Translations under genes and position numbers: made by a program
Shown here: positions 36,347 through 46,429 of the stretch, one piece after another
How positions within the stretch are numbered: position 1 is the first letter of the stretch
How the letters are laid out: the number at the start of each line of letters is the position of its first letter
The notes under the pieces: model-generated
Database searches by the model: none
The model's input: the letters and a program-made list of their open reading frames with translations, nothing else
What the model was told of the DNA's origin: nothing
Source of the DNA: Peteryoungia wuzhouensis
GTDB lineage: Bacteria; Pseudomonadota; Alphaproteobacteria; Rhizobiales; Rhizobiaceae
Direction of reading: 5' to 3'
Assembly: GCF_003205195.1 (NCBI RefSeq)
Contig: NZ_QJRY01000003.1
Span: 62,001 to 126,000 of the forward strand
DNA: 64,000 nucleotides

Positions 36347-36373
36347 AGGCGGGGTGAAGATCCCGCCTTTTTC
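36347..36373 (+). terminator. Rho-independent terminator after yhhQ
   Basis: AGGCGGG (36347-36353) pairs with CCCGCCT (36362-36368) and is followed by TTTTC. It also lies at the end of the convergent membrane protein gene. Confidence 0.85.
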
Positions 36374-36376
36374 TTG

Positions 36377-37009
36377 TCAGGAGACCGTGTCCGAAGACAC
36401 CGTCACGCCTTTCGCCAGAAGCAGTGCCAGCGCCTCCTCGGCCGCTTGCTCCGAACCAAATCCCGGTGAGACGAGACCGGGCCCCTGCCTTTTGCGCGCA
36501 GACGAAATGAGCCAAGTAGCGGCGCGCTCCAGGAGATCGCCTGGCACCGTCATAGGCGCGGCTGCGCGATCGATGACGATGTGCCAGCTCGGCGCGGAAT
36601 CGCTGATTTCCTGTCGAAGGATCCGGCAATCCCCCGGTCCCGGCTCCACGACGAAGACCTGTCGGGCCGTCAGAAGACGCTGATCGATCTCAACCAATCC
36701 GGGCCGGAAATGCCAGGTCTCACCAGGGCCTGTGACCGCAGTCAGGAAGAGCCCGGCCAGCACGACAAGGCCGCCACCGACGATCACCGCAAAAAAGGGT
36801 GTGACAAGCGAAATCGGCCAGAGCCCGGGCGACAGTTCGGTGACCATCAGGATTGCAAGCGCGGCGGACACCACGGCGAACACAATCCTCAGCGGTGCGG
36901 GGATGGACTGGCTGACAAGGATATCTGCGCCGGTGTCGCTCAAGATGGGCTCGTCGCTTGCCTCGGTATCGGAACTATCGCCGCAGCGAGGGAGCGGCGC
37001 AAGAGCCAT
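36377..37009 (-). CDS. Conserved hypothetical two-span membrane protein
   Basis: The 210-residue protein has two adjacent hydrophobic helices (about residues 40-60 and 68-95) after a polar N-terminus. A soluble C-terminal domain contains WHFRPGLVEIDQRLLTARQ and SWHIVIDRAAAP. I do not recognise a family. ATG 37009 is used; a TTG at 37036 would add nine residues. It lies tail to tail with yhhQ and 56 bp upstream of the phytase-like lipoprotein gene's end, on the same strand. Confidence 0.6.
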   Translation of the reverse strand: MALAPLPRCGDSSDTEASDEPILSDTGADILVSQSIPAPLRIVFAVVSAALAILMVTELSPGLWPISLVTPFFAVIVGGGLVVLAGLFLTAVTGPGETWHFRPGLVEIDQRLLTARQVFVVEPGPGDCRILRQEISDSAPSWHIVIDRAAAPMTVPGDLLERAATWLISSARKRQGPGLVSPGFGSEQAAEEALALLLAKGVTVSSDTVS

Positions 37010-37064
37010 GGATGGCGCCGAATTAACAACGGTCAAACGGCGTTAACGAAGTCTTCCAGCCGTT

Positions 37065-38111
37065 CTAGTTTGCCAGCCGGAATTCCAGCATCAGCGTCCG
37101 CTGCAGGATGGAGTGGTTGTCATCAGAGACGACGATCAGATGGATTGAGCCGTCCTCGGCGACGATCGCATCCATGCCTTCCATATTGTCGATTTGCGAG
37201 CGGTTGTCGGCTTCGAAGATGATTTCACCATCGACCACGGCACCGGGGCGGATTGTGGCGCCCGCGATGCGTCGCAGACGCATGCCGACGCCGGTCGCGA
37301 TCGAGAAGCGACGCTCCAGCAGCAACAGGTCGCCATCAGGCAGGAAGGCGCCGTCGGTGATCTCGAAGCCATCATGCGGCTTGACACGGAACTCGCCCTG
37401 AAGCGGGCCAGAGAGTATGCCGGCGTAATTGTTGCCGTTCTCGTCCACGCTCTTCTCCGAGAGCGCAAGGAGCGCGCCGGCAAGCGGGCTGGCGGTTGGC
37501 GACAATACAAGAGCCTCGATCCCGCCATTGCTGCGCAGCCGGGTAACATCGAATGGGAGCGGCAGCGGGGCCGAGGGTCGCGCCTGGCCGAGATCTGACA
37601 CGGGTGAATAGGCAACAACGCGGTGGCGTTGCTCGAAGCCGACATAGGCGCGGTCTCCATCGAGCGCCAGGCTTTCCGCATCGACCAGATACTTGGACGG
37701 ACTGATCCGCCCGTCGGCATCGAGCAAGGGGGCGAGACGGACATCTGACAGACCGGCCAGGCGGCCAGTGCCATCGCGCGTGATGCGCCCTTCGATGAAA
37801 TAGCCCGTATCGAAAACGCCGAGAAAACGCTCCTTGTCCCGGAAACGGATCGAGGAGAAGGCACCGAACAGCGGCTCGGGGGAGGATAGCTCCATGCCGC
37901 CGAGGAAGGTAAGGCCGGGCGCTAGCTTGGGTGCGCCGCCAAGCGCCGTCGTCACCCCGTCGAGATCGACGAAGGCACTACTTTCAACGGGGATCGCAAG
38001 GGTTTCGCCGGCAGGAATATCCGCCGGTTTGGAGCAGGCGGCCAAAAGCGCCACGCAGGCACTCAACGCCAGATGAGACGTGAAACGACGAAGCCGACCG
38101 CGCTCAGGCAC
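37065..38111 (-). CDS. Phytase-like / esterase-like lipoprotein
   Basis: The 348-residue protein begins with a signal sequence and lipobox LLAAC. It has the beta-propeller pattern of the esterase-like activity of phytase family, including [47 protein letters not shown] and [13 protein letters not shown]. These acidic loops bind calcium in relatives. Substrate is unknown. The start is unclear, because GTG 38111 and GTG 38135 are possible and both overlap or abut the cobT stop at 38104, so translation is probably coupled to cobT. Confidence 0.8.
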   Translation of the reverse strand: MPERGRLRRFTSHLALSACVALLAACSKPADIPAGETLAIPVESSAFVDLDGVTTALGGAPKLAPGLTFLGGMELSSPEPLFGAFSSIRFRDKERFLGVFDTGYFIEGRITRDGTGRLAGLSDVRLAPLLDADGRISPSKYLVDAESLALDGDRAYVGFEQRHRVVAYSPVSDLGQARPSAPLPLPFDVTRLRSNGGIEALVLSPTASPLAGALLALSEKSVDENGNNYAGILSGPLQGEFRVKPHDGFEITDGAFLPDGDLLLLERRFSIATGVGMRLRRIAGATIRPGAVVDGEIIFEADNRSQIDNMEGMDAIVAEDGSIHLIVVSDDNHSILQRTLMLEFRLAN

Positions 38112-39999
38112 GCAGACGCGCCCGTCCCGTGCCACCCGTCGACTTGTCTTCGAACAGCGAAGCGAGCTGTTCGGTCATCGCGCCAGCCAGTTCGTCGGCA
38201 TCCACGATGGTGACGGCGCGGCGATAGTAGCGGGTGACATCGTGGCCGATGCCGATGGCAAGAAGCTCGACCGGCGACTTCGTCTCGATCTGCTCGATGA
38301 CGGCGCGCAGGTGGCGTTCGAGATAGTTGCCAGGGTTCACCGACAGCGTCGAATCGTCGACAGGGGCACCGTCGGAAATCATCATCAGGATCTTGCGCTG
38401 CTCGCGGCGGCCGATCAGACGGTTATGCGCCCACATCAGCGCTTCACCGTCGATGTTTTCCTTGAGCAGGCCTTCGCGCATCATCAGGCCGAGATTGCGG
38501 CGCGACCGGCGCCAGGGGGCGTCCGCCGACTTGTAGATGATGTGGCGGAGATCATTCAGGCGGCCGGGCGCTGGCGGCTTGCCGCCGGCAAGCCATTTCT
38601 CGCGTGCCTGCCCGCCCTTCCAGGCCTTGGTCGTGAAGCCGAGGATCTCGACCTTGACGCCGCAGCGCTCGAGCGTGCGGGCGAGAATGTCGGCGCAGGA
38701 AGCGGCAACCGTGATCGGGCGGCCGCGCATCGAGCCGGAATTGTCGATGACCAGCGTCACGACGGTGTCGCGGAACTTGGTGTCCTTCTCCTTCTTGAAG
38801 GAGAGCGGCTGCATGGGATCGATGATCAGGCGCGTCAGGCGCGCCGGGTCGAGGTAACCCTCTTCGAGGTCGAAATCCCAGGAGCGGTTCTGCTGCGCCA
38901 TCAGTCGGCGCTGCAGCCGGTTGGCGAGCCGGCCGACGGCACCCTGCAGATGGGCGAGCTGCTTGTCGAGGAAGGCGCGCAGCCGCTCAAGCTCAGCCTC
39001 GTCGCAGAGTTCTTCCGCGGTGATTTCCTCGTCGAACTCCGGCGTGAAGATCTTGTAGTCGACCTTCTCGTTGAAATCGTCGAAGGGGGTGGCCGGACGG
39101 CGCATTTCGCCGGGCGTTTCGCTGTCGTCGTCGCCTTCGTCCGACATCTCCTCTTCGGAGATCTCGGCACCATCCATTTCGCCGTCGTCGAGTTGTTCCT
39201 GCGAGGCTTCGCTGTCTTCGGCAGGCGCCGAATCCTGGCCGGCTTCTTCCTCGGCGCTTTCCTGGTCCTGCTCGCCGCTGCGCGGCTGCTCCTCGTCGGT
39301 CGACTGGTCGTCTTCGCCCTGCTCCTCTTCGTCGCCCATGTCCTCGGCCATTTCCATGGACGAGAGCATGTGGCGGATCACACGGGAAAAGGCCTGCTGG
39401 TCTTCAATGACGGAGGCGAGGTTGTCGAGATCGGCACCGCCCTTGTCCTCGATGAAGGGACGCCAGAGATCGAGTACCTTGCCGGCGGTTTCCGGCGGCT
39501 TCTGGCCCGTGAGCTTTTCACGCACGAGCATGGCGACGGCTTCGCCGATCGGGGCATCTTCCTGGCGGCTGATCGTCGAGAAATTCGCCTTTGCGTATTT
39601 CTCGGTGTTCATCGACTGGATGTTGGAGGCGACGCCGGGCATGCGGATCGAGCCCAGCGCCTCGACGCGCGCCTGTTCGACGGCATCGAAGATGGCGCGG
39701 GCATCGGTGCCTTGCGGTGCCATGCTGGCATGGATTTTCTGATCGTGGCAGGCGAGCCGCAGCGCCATGGAATCGCCGAGACCACGGGTCACGGCGAGTT
39801 CATGCGCCGTCGGACGCTTGGAGAGTTCCGGCAGGCGGATGCGCTCGCCGGCGAGACCCGGACGTTCATTGGCAAAGGCGACCTCGACCTGCGGATCGCC
39901 CGCGATCGAGCGTACGCAGCCGGTGATGGCACGGCGCATCGGCTCCATGTCCACCACGCCGCCGGCCTTAGCCTTCGAATTATCGCCCCGCACTGCCAT
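38104..39999 (-). CDS. cobT: Cobaltochelatase subunit CobT
   Basis: The 631-residue protein is the large subunit of the aerobic cobaltochelatase, which with CobS and CobN inserts cobalt into hydrogenobyrinic acid a,c-diamide. An all-alpha N-terminal part is followed by a strongly acidic linker (about residues 215-330). A C-terminal von Willebrand A domain carries the metal-ion-dependent adhesion motif DNSGSM (about residue 428). The stop of cobT lies 7 bp inside the next frame. The gene is 12 bp downstream of cobS. Confidence 0.95.
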   Translation of the reverse strand: MAVRGDNSKAKAGGVVDMEPMRRAITGCVRSIAGDPQVEVAFANERPGLAGERIRLPELSKRPTAHELAVTRGLGDSMALRLACHDQKIHASMAPQGTDARAIFDAVEQARVEALGSIRMPGVASNIQSMNTEKYAKANFSTISRQEDAPIGEAVAMLVREKLTGQKPPETAGKVLDLWRPFIEDKGGADLDNLASVIEDQQAFSRVIRHMLSSMEMAEDMGDEEEQGEDDQSTDEEQPRSGEQDQESAEEEAGQDSAPAEDSEASQEQLDDGEMDGAEISEEEMSDEGDDDSETPGEMRRPATPFDDFNEKVDYKIFTPEFDEEITAEELCDEAELERLRAFLDKQLAHLQGAVGRLANRLQRRLMAQQNRSWDFDLEEGYLDPARLTRLIIDPMQPLSFKKEKDTKFRDTVVTLVIDNSGSMRGRPITVAASCADILARTLERCGVKVEILGFTTKAWKGGQAREKWLAGGKPPAPGRLNDLRHIIYKSADAPWRRSRRNLGLMMREGLLKENIDGEALMWAHNRLIGRREQRKILMMISDGAPVDDSTLSVNPGNYLERHLRAVIEQIETKSPVELLAIGIGHDVTRYYRRAVTIVDADELAGAMTEQLASLFEDKSTGGTGRARLRA

Positions 40000-40011
40000 G
40001 CTGTTCAGTCC

Positions 40012-41004
40012 TTATGCGCCAAGCACGATATTGGCCGCACTTTCCTTGAGTTCCACGCCGAAGGCGCGCTGATACTGCTCGGCCACCAGCGTACGCTCCA
40101 GTTCGTCGCACTTGTTGAGGAAGGTGACGCGGAAAGCGAAGGCGACATCACCGAAGATCTCGGCGTTTTCAGCCCAGGTGATGACGGTACGCGGGCTCAT
40201 GACGGTCGAGAGATCGCCGTTGATGAAGGCGGCGCGCGTCAGATCGGCGAGGCGAACCATGCGCGAGACGGTGTCGCGACCTTCGGCCGTCGAGCCGAAG
40301 CTCTTCACCTTGGCCGAGACGATGTCGACTTCCTTGTCATGCGGCAGGTAGTTCAGCGTGGTGACGATCGACCAGCGGTCCATCTGCGCCTGGTTGATCT
40401 GCTGCGTGCCGTGATAGAGGCCGGTCGTGTCGCCGAGGCCAACCGTGTTGGCGGTGGCGAACAGGCGGAAGGCGGGGTGAGGACGGATGACGCGGCTCTG
40501 GTCGAGAAGCGTCAGGCGGCCGGACGATTCCAGCACGCGCTGGATGACGAACATCACGTCCGGACGACCGGCATCATATTCGTCGAAGACGAGCGCGACA
40601 TTGTGCTGATAGGCCCAGGGCAGGATGCCGTCCTTGAATTCGGTGATCTGCTTGCCGTCTTTCAGAACGATCGCGTCCTTGCCGACGAGATCGATACGGC
40701 TGACATGGCTGTCGAGGTTGACGCGCACGCAGGGCCAGTTGAGGCGGGCGGCGACCTGCTCGATATGGGTCGACTTGCCGGTGCCGTGGAAGCCGGAGAC
40801 CATGACGCGACGATTGTGGGCAAAGCCGGCGAGGATGGCGAGCGTGGTTTCACGGTCGAAAAGATAGTCCGGATCGAGGTCCGGCACATAGGCGTCACCC
40901 TTGGAATAGGCAGGCACCCGAATATCGCTGTCGATACCAAAGACCTCGCGAACCGACACGGTGGTGTCGGGGAGATTGGTAATATCAAGATCCATTTTGC
41001 TCAT
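40012..41004 (-). CDS. cobS: Cobaltochelatase subunit CobS
   Basis: The 330-residue AAA+ ATPase drives cobalt insertion together with CobT. Walker A is [13 protein letters not shown] (about residue 78), Walker B is [10 protein letters not shown] and the sensor region is [11 protein letters not shown]. The N-terminal part carries the conserved [13 protein letters not shown] 41004 agrees with the family start. The large subunit CobN is not in this window, so it must be encoded elsewhere. Confidence 0.95.
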   Translation of the reverse strand: MSKMDLDITNLPDTTVSVREVFGIDSDIRVPAYSKGDAYVPDLDPDYLFDRETTLAILAGFAHNRRVMVSGFHGTGKSTHIEQVAARLNWPCVRVNLDSHVSRIDLVGKDAIVLKDGKQITEFKDGILPWAYQHNVALVFDEYDAGRPDVMFVIQRVLESSGRLTLLDQSRVIRPHPAFRLFATANTVGLGDTTGLYHGTQQINQAQMDRWSIVTTLNYLPHDKEVDIVSAKVKSFGSTAEGRDTVSRMVRLADLTRAAFINGDLSTVMSPRTVITWAENAEIFGDVAFAFRVTFLNKCDELERTLVAEQYQRAFGVELKESAANIVLGA

Positions 41005-41062
41005 CGTCTCTCCATGCCGGGCGCCACCGACCGGCCGCATTCATCGCTGCTGTGTGTTCGGA

Positions 41063-41689
41063 TTAACAGAAACCGGCCTGCTTTAACAATTTGTAGGCTT
41101 CAATGACAGCGCGAAAACGCTCTTCCGAAGCCCTGTCTCCGCCATTTGCGTCGGGATGGTGTTTTTTTACAAGCTCCTTGTACCGGGTCTTGATGTCGGT
41201 CGGTGTTGCGCTGACGGTAAGCCCAAGCGTATCCAGCGCTTTCGCCTCCAAGGTCTTGAGTTTCCGGTCGGCGGCCTGATAGCGCGAGGCGCCGCCGCGA
41301 CCCTGCTGGATGAAGCCGAACGGGTCCTTCATGCGCGCCTGTGACGCAGCCGAACCGGAGCGCATTGTCGAGTGGATCGGGCTCGATTTGGCAGCCTTGT
41401 TGACACCGACGGTCCAGGTGGGGCGATGGCCGGTGATCGCCTCTTTCTGGTAGCGCGCAATCTCGGTGTCCGAGAGGCCCGAGAAGTAGTTGTAGCCCTT
41501 GTTGTATTCCTTCACATGCTCGAAGCAGAACAGGAAAAACTGGCCTTCGGCATGACGACCCACGGGGGCGCGATGGGCACCCGGCTTGTTGCAGCCGTCC
41601 CATTGGCAGGTTGGATCGGATTGTTCCGGCTCCGCCGTCCGTCGACGCTTGGTGCGGATCGGATCGAAGTATTTCGAGTCGAGTTTCAT
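41063..41689 (-). CDS. J-domain protein with C-terminal DnaJ module
   Basis: The 208-residue protein has an N-terminal region with a possible zinc site (CQWDGCNKPGAHRAP then FCFEH) and a central low-complexity linker. The J domain sits at the very C-terminus (about residues 150-208), with the HPD motif in KKHHPDANGGD. This reversed layout is a known alphaproteobacterial type next to cobST and bolA. It should stimulate a DnaK-type chaperone, client unknown. The start is ATG 41689, divergent from the BolA-like gene. Confidence 0.88.
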   Translation of the reverse strand: MKLDSKYFDPIRTKRRRTAEPEQSDPTCQWDGCNKPGAHRAPVGRHAEGQFFLFCFEHVKEYNKGYNYFSGLSDTEIARYQKEAITGHRPTWTVGVNKAAKSSPIHSTMRSGSAASQARMKDPFGFIQQGRGGASRYQAADRKLKTLEAKALDTLGLTVSATPTDIKTRYKELVKKHHPDANGGDRASEERFRAVIEAYKLLKQAGFC

Positions 41690-41792
41690 GCGGTGATTAT
41701 GGGGTGCGGGCAGGGGCGCGACAAGAATTGACAAACGGGAATGTTCAGCGCTTTGTGGGGCTTTGGCCGAAGCAGTGCCCAGGAGAATTCCC

Positions 41793-42074
41793 ATGTCCCT
41801 CCGCGACCGGATCGAGGCGAAACTCACCGAGACCTTCGCGCCGGAAAGGCTCGTCGTGATCGACGAAAGCGCGCATCACGCTGGCCATCAGCCTGACATC
41901 ACCGGTACCGGCGAGACGCATATGCGGGTGCGGATCGTCTCCGACGCCTTTGCCGGCATGACGCGACTGGCGCGTCACCGGGCGGTCAACGATCTTCTCA
42001 AACCCGAAATCGATGCGGGCCTGCATGCGCTCGCCATCGAACCCGCAGCACCGGGCGAAGCTACCCGCTGGTAA
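41793..42074 (+). CDS. BolA family protein
   Basis: The 93-residue protein is a BolA-like fold of one domain. The conserved RVRIVSDAFAGMTRLARHRAVNDLL contains the helix-turn and the invariant RHR. The cysteine or histidine ligand loop reads HHAGHQPDITGTGETH, so histidines replace a cysteine as potential cluster ligands with glutaredoxin 4. BolA proteins act in iron-sulfur trafficking or transcription. It lies divergent from the J-domain gene, as in many Rhizobiales. Confidence 0.9.
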   Translation: MSLRDRIEAKLTETFAPERLVVIDESAHHAGHQPDITGTGETHMRVRIVSDAFAGMTRLARHRAVNDLLKPEIDAGLHALAIEPAAPGEATRW

Positions 42075-42090
42075 GGCCGCAGCCTGACGG

Positions 42091-43401
42091 TCAGGCCGGA
42101 GTTTCGGTCGTCTCGATCGGCCGGATGCGCAGCCGCGTGATCCGGTTCTTCTCACGCTTCAACACGATGAAGCGCTTGCCGTAGAAGGTGAACGCCTGGC
42201 GTTCTTCCGGGATCGTCTTCGATTCGTGGATGACCAAGCCGGCAATGGTGGTTGCCTCTTCATCCGGCAGCTGCCAGTCCATGGCGCGGTTGAGATCGCG
42301 GATCGGCACACCGCCATCGACCACGATCGAACCATCGCTGTCCTGACGCACGCCCTGGATTTCCAGATCGTGCTCGTCGGAGATATCGCCGACGATCTCC
42401 TCGAGGATGTCTTCCAGCGTCACCACGCCCTGCACTTCGCCATATTCGTCCACGACGACGGCAAAATGCGTCTTGCGGCGCAGGAAGGCATTGAGCTGGT
42501 CTTTCAGATTGGTGGTGTCGGGCACGAACCACGGCTTCTGGGCGATCTTGACGATATCGAGGTCGTGCGGTTCGACATTGGGTTCGGCGAGCGCCCGGAT
42601 CAGGTCCTTGGCATGAATGACGCCGATGATGTTGTCGGTCGCGCCGCGCCAGACGGGCATGCGCGTATAAGGACTTTCGAGAATGATGCGGATGGCGACT
42701 TCCGGCGGCTCGTCGGCATTGACCGCCCGCATGGCAGTGCGGTGGATCATGATGTCGGAGACCTCGAGCTCGCCGAGATCGAGAACGCCGCCCAGACGAT
42801 CGCGATCGGCCTTGACCACGCCACCCTCGCGATGGAGCAGCGCAACCGCGCCGCGCAGTTCTTCGTGGGCCGACAGCATCGAAGCCTCACCGGAAATGGA
42901 GACGCCGAAGATGCCGAGCAGCTTGCGCACGATCCAGTTGACCACGCTCGACAGGGGGCCGACCACCGCCACATAGGGTCGAACGAGAGGCGCCACGAAC
43001 AGGGCAAAACGCTCAGGCGTCGAAATCGCCCAGCTCTTCGGCAGGACTTCAGAGAAGATGACCAGAAGCACGGTCATCAACAAGGTGGCGATCGCCACAC
43101 CGGAATCGCCGAGCAGGCCGAGGAACAGGCTGGTGGTCAGCGACGAGGCAAGGATGTTGACCAGGTTGTTGCCGATCAGAAGTGCCCCGATCAGCCGGTC
43201 GCGCCGCTCGATCAGCAAATTGACCACGCCTGCACGGGTGTCGCCATTGACCTCCAGGCTGTGCATGCGAGCGCGCGACGTTGCGGTCAGCGCCGTCTCG
43301 GACCCGGAGAAGAAGGCCGAGGCACAGATCAGCCCCAGGATGGCGAGAAGCGTCAGCCAGTAGTCCGACAGGTTCGACAGGAAAGCCTGGATCTCCATCA
43401 T
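42091..43401 (-). CDS. HlyC/CorC (CNNM-type) transporter family protein
   Basis: The 436-residue protein has an N-terminal DUF21 domain with four helices (ASAFFSGSETALTATS and LLIGNNLVNILASSL), then two CBS domains (about residues 215-340) and a C-terminal CorC_HlyC domain. CNNM proteins move magnesium or sodium ions and are regulated by ATP at the CBS pair. The start codon overlaps the stop of aroB by ATGA, so it is translationally coupled to the shikimate genes. Confidence 0.92.
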   Translation of the reverse strand: MMEIQAFLSNLSDYWLTLLAILGLICASAFFSGSETALTATSRARMHSLEVNGDTRAGVVNLLIERRDRLIGALLIGNNLVNILASSLTTSLFLGLLGDSGVAIATLLMTVLLVIFSEVLPKSWAISTPERFALFVAPLVRPYVAVVGPLSSVVNWIVRKLLGIFGVSISGEASMLSAHEELRGAVALLHREGGVVKADRDRLGGVLDLGELEVSDIMIHRTAMRAVNADEPPEVAIRIILESPYTRMPVWRGATDNIIGVIHAKDLIRALAEPNVEPHDLDIVKIAQKPWFVPDTTNLKDQLNAFLRRKTHFAVVVDEYGEVQGVVTLEDILEEIVGDISDEHDLEIQGVRQDSDGSIVVDGGVPIRDLNRAMDWQLPDEEATTIAGLVIHESKTIPEERQAFTFYGKRFIVLKREKNRITRLRIRPIETTETPA

Positions 43402-44525
43402 GGTGCGCGCATCTCCTCGATGAAGCGCTCGACTTCCGAGGCCGGCACGTCATCGGCAACGAACGACTGCCCGAGGCCCCGTGTCAGGATAAAGGTGAGC
43501 TTGCCGCTTTTCACCTTCTTGTCCTGGGCGATGGCGTCCATCAGGATTTCGGTCGGTGGCAGCTCGCCGGGGATTTCGTCCATGCGGGTAGGAAGCCCCA
43601 CTTCGCGCAGATGCGCCTCGACTCGGGTTGCAAGATCGGGGCTTGCCAGATTCATCCGCGCCGAAAAGCGATGCGCCAGCACCATGCCAATGGAAACACC
43701 TTCGCCATGCACGAGGCGGCTGCTGTCGTATTTCGTCGCGGCTTCCAGGGCATGGCCGAAGGTATGACCGAGATTGAGCAGTGCGCGACGACCGTTTTCG
43801 CGCTCGTCGGCGGCGACCACATCGGCCTTGGCCTGACAGGACACGGCAATCGCTTCGATGCGGGCGGCGCCGCCGGCAAAGACCTCGCGCCAGTTCGTCT
43901 CCAGCCATTCGAAGAAATCGGGCTTGTCGATGAGGCCGTATTTGGCGACCTCGGCATAACCGGCGCGGAATTCGCGCTCGGACAGCGTGTCGAGCACATC
44001 GGTATCGGCAAGCACGAGGTCCGGCTGATTGAAGATGCCGACCAGGTTCTTGCCCTGGCGGGCATTGATGCCGGTCTTGCCGCCGACGGAGCTGTCGACC
44101 TGGGAGAGAAGCGAGGTCGGGATCTGCACGAAACGCACGCCACGGCGCACGATGCCGGCGGCAAAGCCGGTGAGATCGCCGATGACGCCGCCGCCCAGCG
44201 CAATCACGGTATCGTTACGCTCGATGTGCGCTTCAAGCAGCACGTCGCAGACATTGGTGAGGCTGTCGAAGCTCTTGGTCTTTTCGCCGGCGGGAAGCGT
44301 CACCGAGACCGCCTCGATGCCGTCGGTCTGCAGGCTGTCCATCAGACCGTCGAGATAAAGCTTACCCACATTCTCGTCGGTCACGATCGCGGCGCGGCGG
44401 CCCTTGATGCGGCTCGTGATCTCGCCGCCGGCACGCGCCATCAGGCCGGGACCGATCAGGATGTCATAGGAGCGCTCGCCCAGCGGCACATGCACCAGGC
44501 GTTCGGTCGTTTCGAGCTTTGTCAT
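43398..44525 (-). CDS. aroB: 3-dehydroquinate synthase
   Basis: The 375-residue enzyme closes the ring in step two of the shikimate pathway, using NAD and a divalent metal. The signature ALGGGVIGDLTGFAA and the metal region GYAEVAKYGLI and LNLGHTFGHALE with two histidines are present. aroB overlaps aroK and the CNNM gene by 4 bp each, giving a coupled three-gene operon aroK-aroB-CNNM. Confidence 0.96.
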   Translation of the reverse strand: MTKLETTERLVHVPLGERSYDILIGPGLMARAGGEITSRIKGRRAAIVTDENVGKLYLDGLMDSLQTDGIEAVSVTLPAGEKTKSFDSLTNVCDVLLEAHIERNDTVIALGGGVIGDLTGFAAGIVRRGVRFVQIPTSLLSQVDSSVGGKTGINARQGKNLVGIFNQPDLVLADTDVLDTLSEREFRAGYAEVAKYGLIDKPDFFEWLETNWREVFAGGAARIEAIAVSCQAKADVVAADERENGRRALLNLGHTFGHALEAATKYDSSRLVHGEGVSIGMVLAHRFSARMNLASPDLATRVEAHLREVGLPTRMDEIPGELPPTEILMDAIAQDKKVKSGKLTFILTRGLGQSFVADDVPASEVERFIEEMRAP

Positions 44526-45112
44526 GGGCGTTTGTCCTTGCCGATATGATCGATGACTGCGGTGAGCACTTCACCGGCGATCACCTCCTTGCGTTCGTCC
44601 CGCGACTGCACGGTGATATCAGCCAGTGCATAAATGGGATACCGCTTGTCCATCAGGTCCTTGAGTGTCTGTTTCGGGTTTTCCGTCTTCAGGAGCGGCC
44701 GATGGTCCCGCTTGTTGACGCGGTCCCAAAGGACGTCGAGATCGGCGTTCAACCAGACGGAGAGCCCCCCGCGCTCGATCTGCTTGCGGGTCTTCTCGTT
44801 GATGAAGGCGCCGCCGCCGGTGGAGACCACGCGCGGCCCCGAGCGCATGAGCCGCTTGATGACGCGGGTTTCCAGCGCCCGGAACTCCTCTTCGCCATAG
44901 GCGGCAAAGAGTTCGCTGATCGTCATGCGCGAAACCCGTTCGATCTCGGTATCGGTGTCGATGAAGGGCAGACCGAGCTGCTGGGCGACGAGACGCCCGA
45001 TCGCCGACTTGCCGGCCCCCATCAGACCGACGAGAACGAGGTTGCGGCGCCCCAGCGCTGCCTTGGCGCGCTCACCGGGCGAGGGAGCTAGGTTGAAGAT
45101 CGTATCGGTCAT
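44522..45112 (-). CDS. aroK: Shikimate kinase
   Basis: The 196-residue kinase phosphorylates shikimate with ATP. Walker A is GLMGAGKSAIGR (about residue 29), the shikimate-binding DTDTEIE follows, and GGGAF and RDHRPLL with the lid arginine are intact. It is the first gene of the aro operon. A TTGACA-containing dyad (45138-45153) in front of it may be part of its promoter. Confidence 0.95.
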   Translation of the reverse strand: MTDTIFNLAPSPGERAKAALGRRNLVLVGLMGAGKSAIGRLVAQQLGLPFIDTDTEIERVSRMTISELFAAYGEEEFRALETRVIKRLMRSGPRVVSTGGGAFINEKTRKQIERGGLSVWLNADLDVLWDRVNKRDHRPLLKTENPKQTLKDLMDKRYPIYALADITVQSRDERKEVIAGEVLTAVIDHIGKDKRP

Positions 45113-45137
45113 CGGCCTGTTCGCAACTGTTTCATGA

Positions 45138-45153
45138 CCTATTGACAAATAGG
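45138..45153. promoter_or_regulatory. Dyad in the aroK/small-protein divergent region
   Basis: CCTATT-GACA-AATAGG is a 6-bp inverted repeat with a 4-bp spacer, 26 bp upstream of the aroK start. It overlaps a TTGACA hexamer, so it may be an operator or a promoter element. No regulator can be named. Confidence 0.3.
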
Positions 45154-45258
45154 GGGCGAGCGTCAAGCCGTAGGCGGCAAACGGGCCACACTGTCCCGGC
45201 CTTGCATCTTGGCCACGCTTCTCCCTATCTAGGACTGCGCGAGCCCAAAGGACTGTTC

Positions 45259-45408
45259 ATGCCCACACTCTTCCGCTTTCTCTTCCTTTGCGCCACCATT
45301 GTCGGCATGGTCTATGCGACGATGTGGTCCTTCGCCGTCTTCGTCGAGCCGAGGGAACGGGATGTGACCGTGCGCATTCCTTCCGAACGCATCAACCCCG
45401 CCGAATAG
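45259..45408 (+). CDS. Small membrane protein (49 residues)
   Basis: The ORF has an N-terminal hydrophobic helix (about residues 4-25) and a polar tail ending ERINPAE. It has no recognisable domain. It sits 17 bp before xerD on the same strand and its start is in a plausible position. The conserved placement before xerD in Rhizobiales, as I remember it, supports it as real, but this was not checked. Confidence 0.55.
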   Translation: MPTLFRFLFLCATIVGMVYATMWSFAVFVEPRERDVTVRIPSERINPAE

Positions 45409-45425
45409 CGAAAAAGGAGACAGGC

Positions 45426-46367
45426 GTGTCGGATCTGAGCCGGGCCCGTGTGGACGCCTTTCTCGAAATGCTGAGTGCGGAGCGGGGGGCGGCTGCCAAT
45501 ACGCTTTTGTCTTACGAACGCGACCTGGAAGACCTCGCCTCCTTTCTGTCGGGGCGAAAGGTATCGGTCGGCAATGCGACCCGGGACGACCTCGTGGCCT
45601 ATCTGGCCGACCTCTCAAGGCGCGGCTTCCAGCCGACGTCCCAGGCACGCCGGCTGTCAGCCATGCGGCAGTTCTACAAGTTTCTCTATGCGGAAAACCT
45701 GCGCGGCGACGACCCGACCGCGATCCTCGATGCGCCGAAGAAGGCGCGTCCGCTGCCCAAGGTGCTGACGGTCGAGGATGTGAACGGCATGCTGACGCTG
45801 GCCGAGGAAGAGAGCCTTGAGGAAGGACCCGAACAGCCACAGCGCATACGCCTGTTGGCTTTGCTGGAACTGCTCTATGCGACCGGCATGCGCGTGAGCG
45901 AACTCGTGTCGCTGCCGGCCAAGGTCCTGACCCAGGAAGGACGCTTCCTGGTGGTGAAGGGCAAGGGCAACAAGGAACGGCTGGTGCCGCTGTCACGCAC
46001 GGCGATCGAGGCACTGGCCCGTTACGGGACGATCCGGGCGGAAAACCCGGTCCATGCCGCGAGTTCCTTCCTGTTTCCGGCGGCATCAAAGGAAGGGCAT
46101 CTGCCCCGCCAGGTCTTTGCCCGCGAGCTGAAGGATCTCGCCATCAGGGCCGGCCTGTCGGCCGCGGCCGTTTCGCCGCATGTGCTGAGACACGCCTTTG
46201 CCAGCCATCTTCTCGGCAATGGAGCCGACCTGCGCGTGGTGCAGGAACTGCTTGGCCACAGCGACATTTCCACGACACAAATCTACACGCATGTATTGGA
46301 CGAGCGGCTGCAGCAACTGGTGCAAACACATCACCCCCTTGCAAAACAGGCCAAAAACCCCGATTAG
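45426..46367 (+). CDS. xerD: Tyrosine recombinase XerD
   Basis: The 313-residue enzyme resolves chromosome dimers at the dif site together with XerC under FtsK control. It has an N-terminal SAM-like domain (about residues 5-95). The catalytic domain shows the arginine in ATGMRVSEL, the HxxR in [14 protein letters not shown], the second histidine in [14 protein letters not shown] and the nucleophilic tyrosine there. The GTG start has an AGGAGA ribosome-binding site. Confidence 0.94.
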   Translation: MSDLSRARVDAFLEMLSAERGAAANTLLSYERDLEDLASFLSGRKVSVGNATRDDLVAYLADLSRRGFQPTSQARRLSAMRQFYKFLYAENLRGDDPTAILDAPKKARPLPKVLTVEDVNGMLTLAEEESLEEGPEQPQRIRLLALLELLYATGMRVSELVSLPAKVLTQEGRFLVVKGKGNKERLVPLSRTAIEALARYGTIRAENPVHAASSFLFPAASKEGHLPRQVFARELKDLAIRAGLSAAAVSPHVLRHAFASHLLGNGADLRVVQELLGHSDISTTQIYTHVLDERLQQLVQTHHPLAKQAKNPD

Positions 46368-46429
46368 GACCGGCAAAGCCGGTTCCTGCGGGCGGCGCGC
46401 GCCAGGGACGAACGATCGGAACGGAGTTC

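Noticed and set aside
38080..41106. 1008-codon plus-strand ORF opposite cobT and cobS
   Set aside because: It is a shadow of GC-rich coding DNA. The minus strand carries clear CobT (DNSGSM) and CobS (Walker A) signatures over the same bases.
42226..43767. 513-codon plus-strand ORF opposite the CNNM gene and aroB
   Set aside because: It has no recognisable motif and spans two well-supported minus-strand genes and their overlap.
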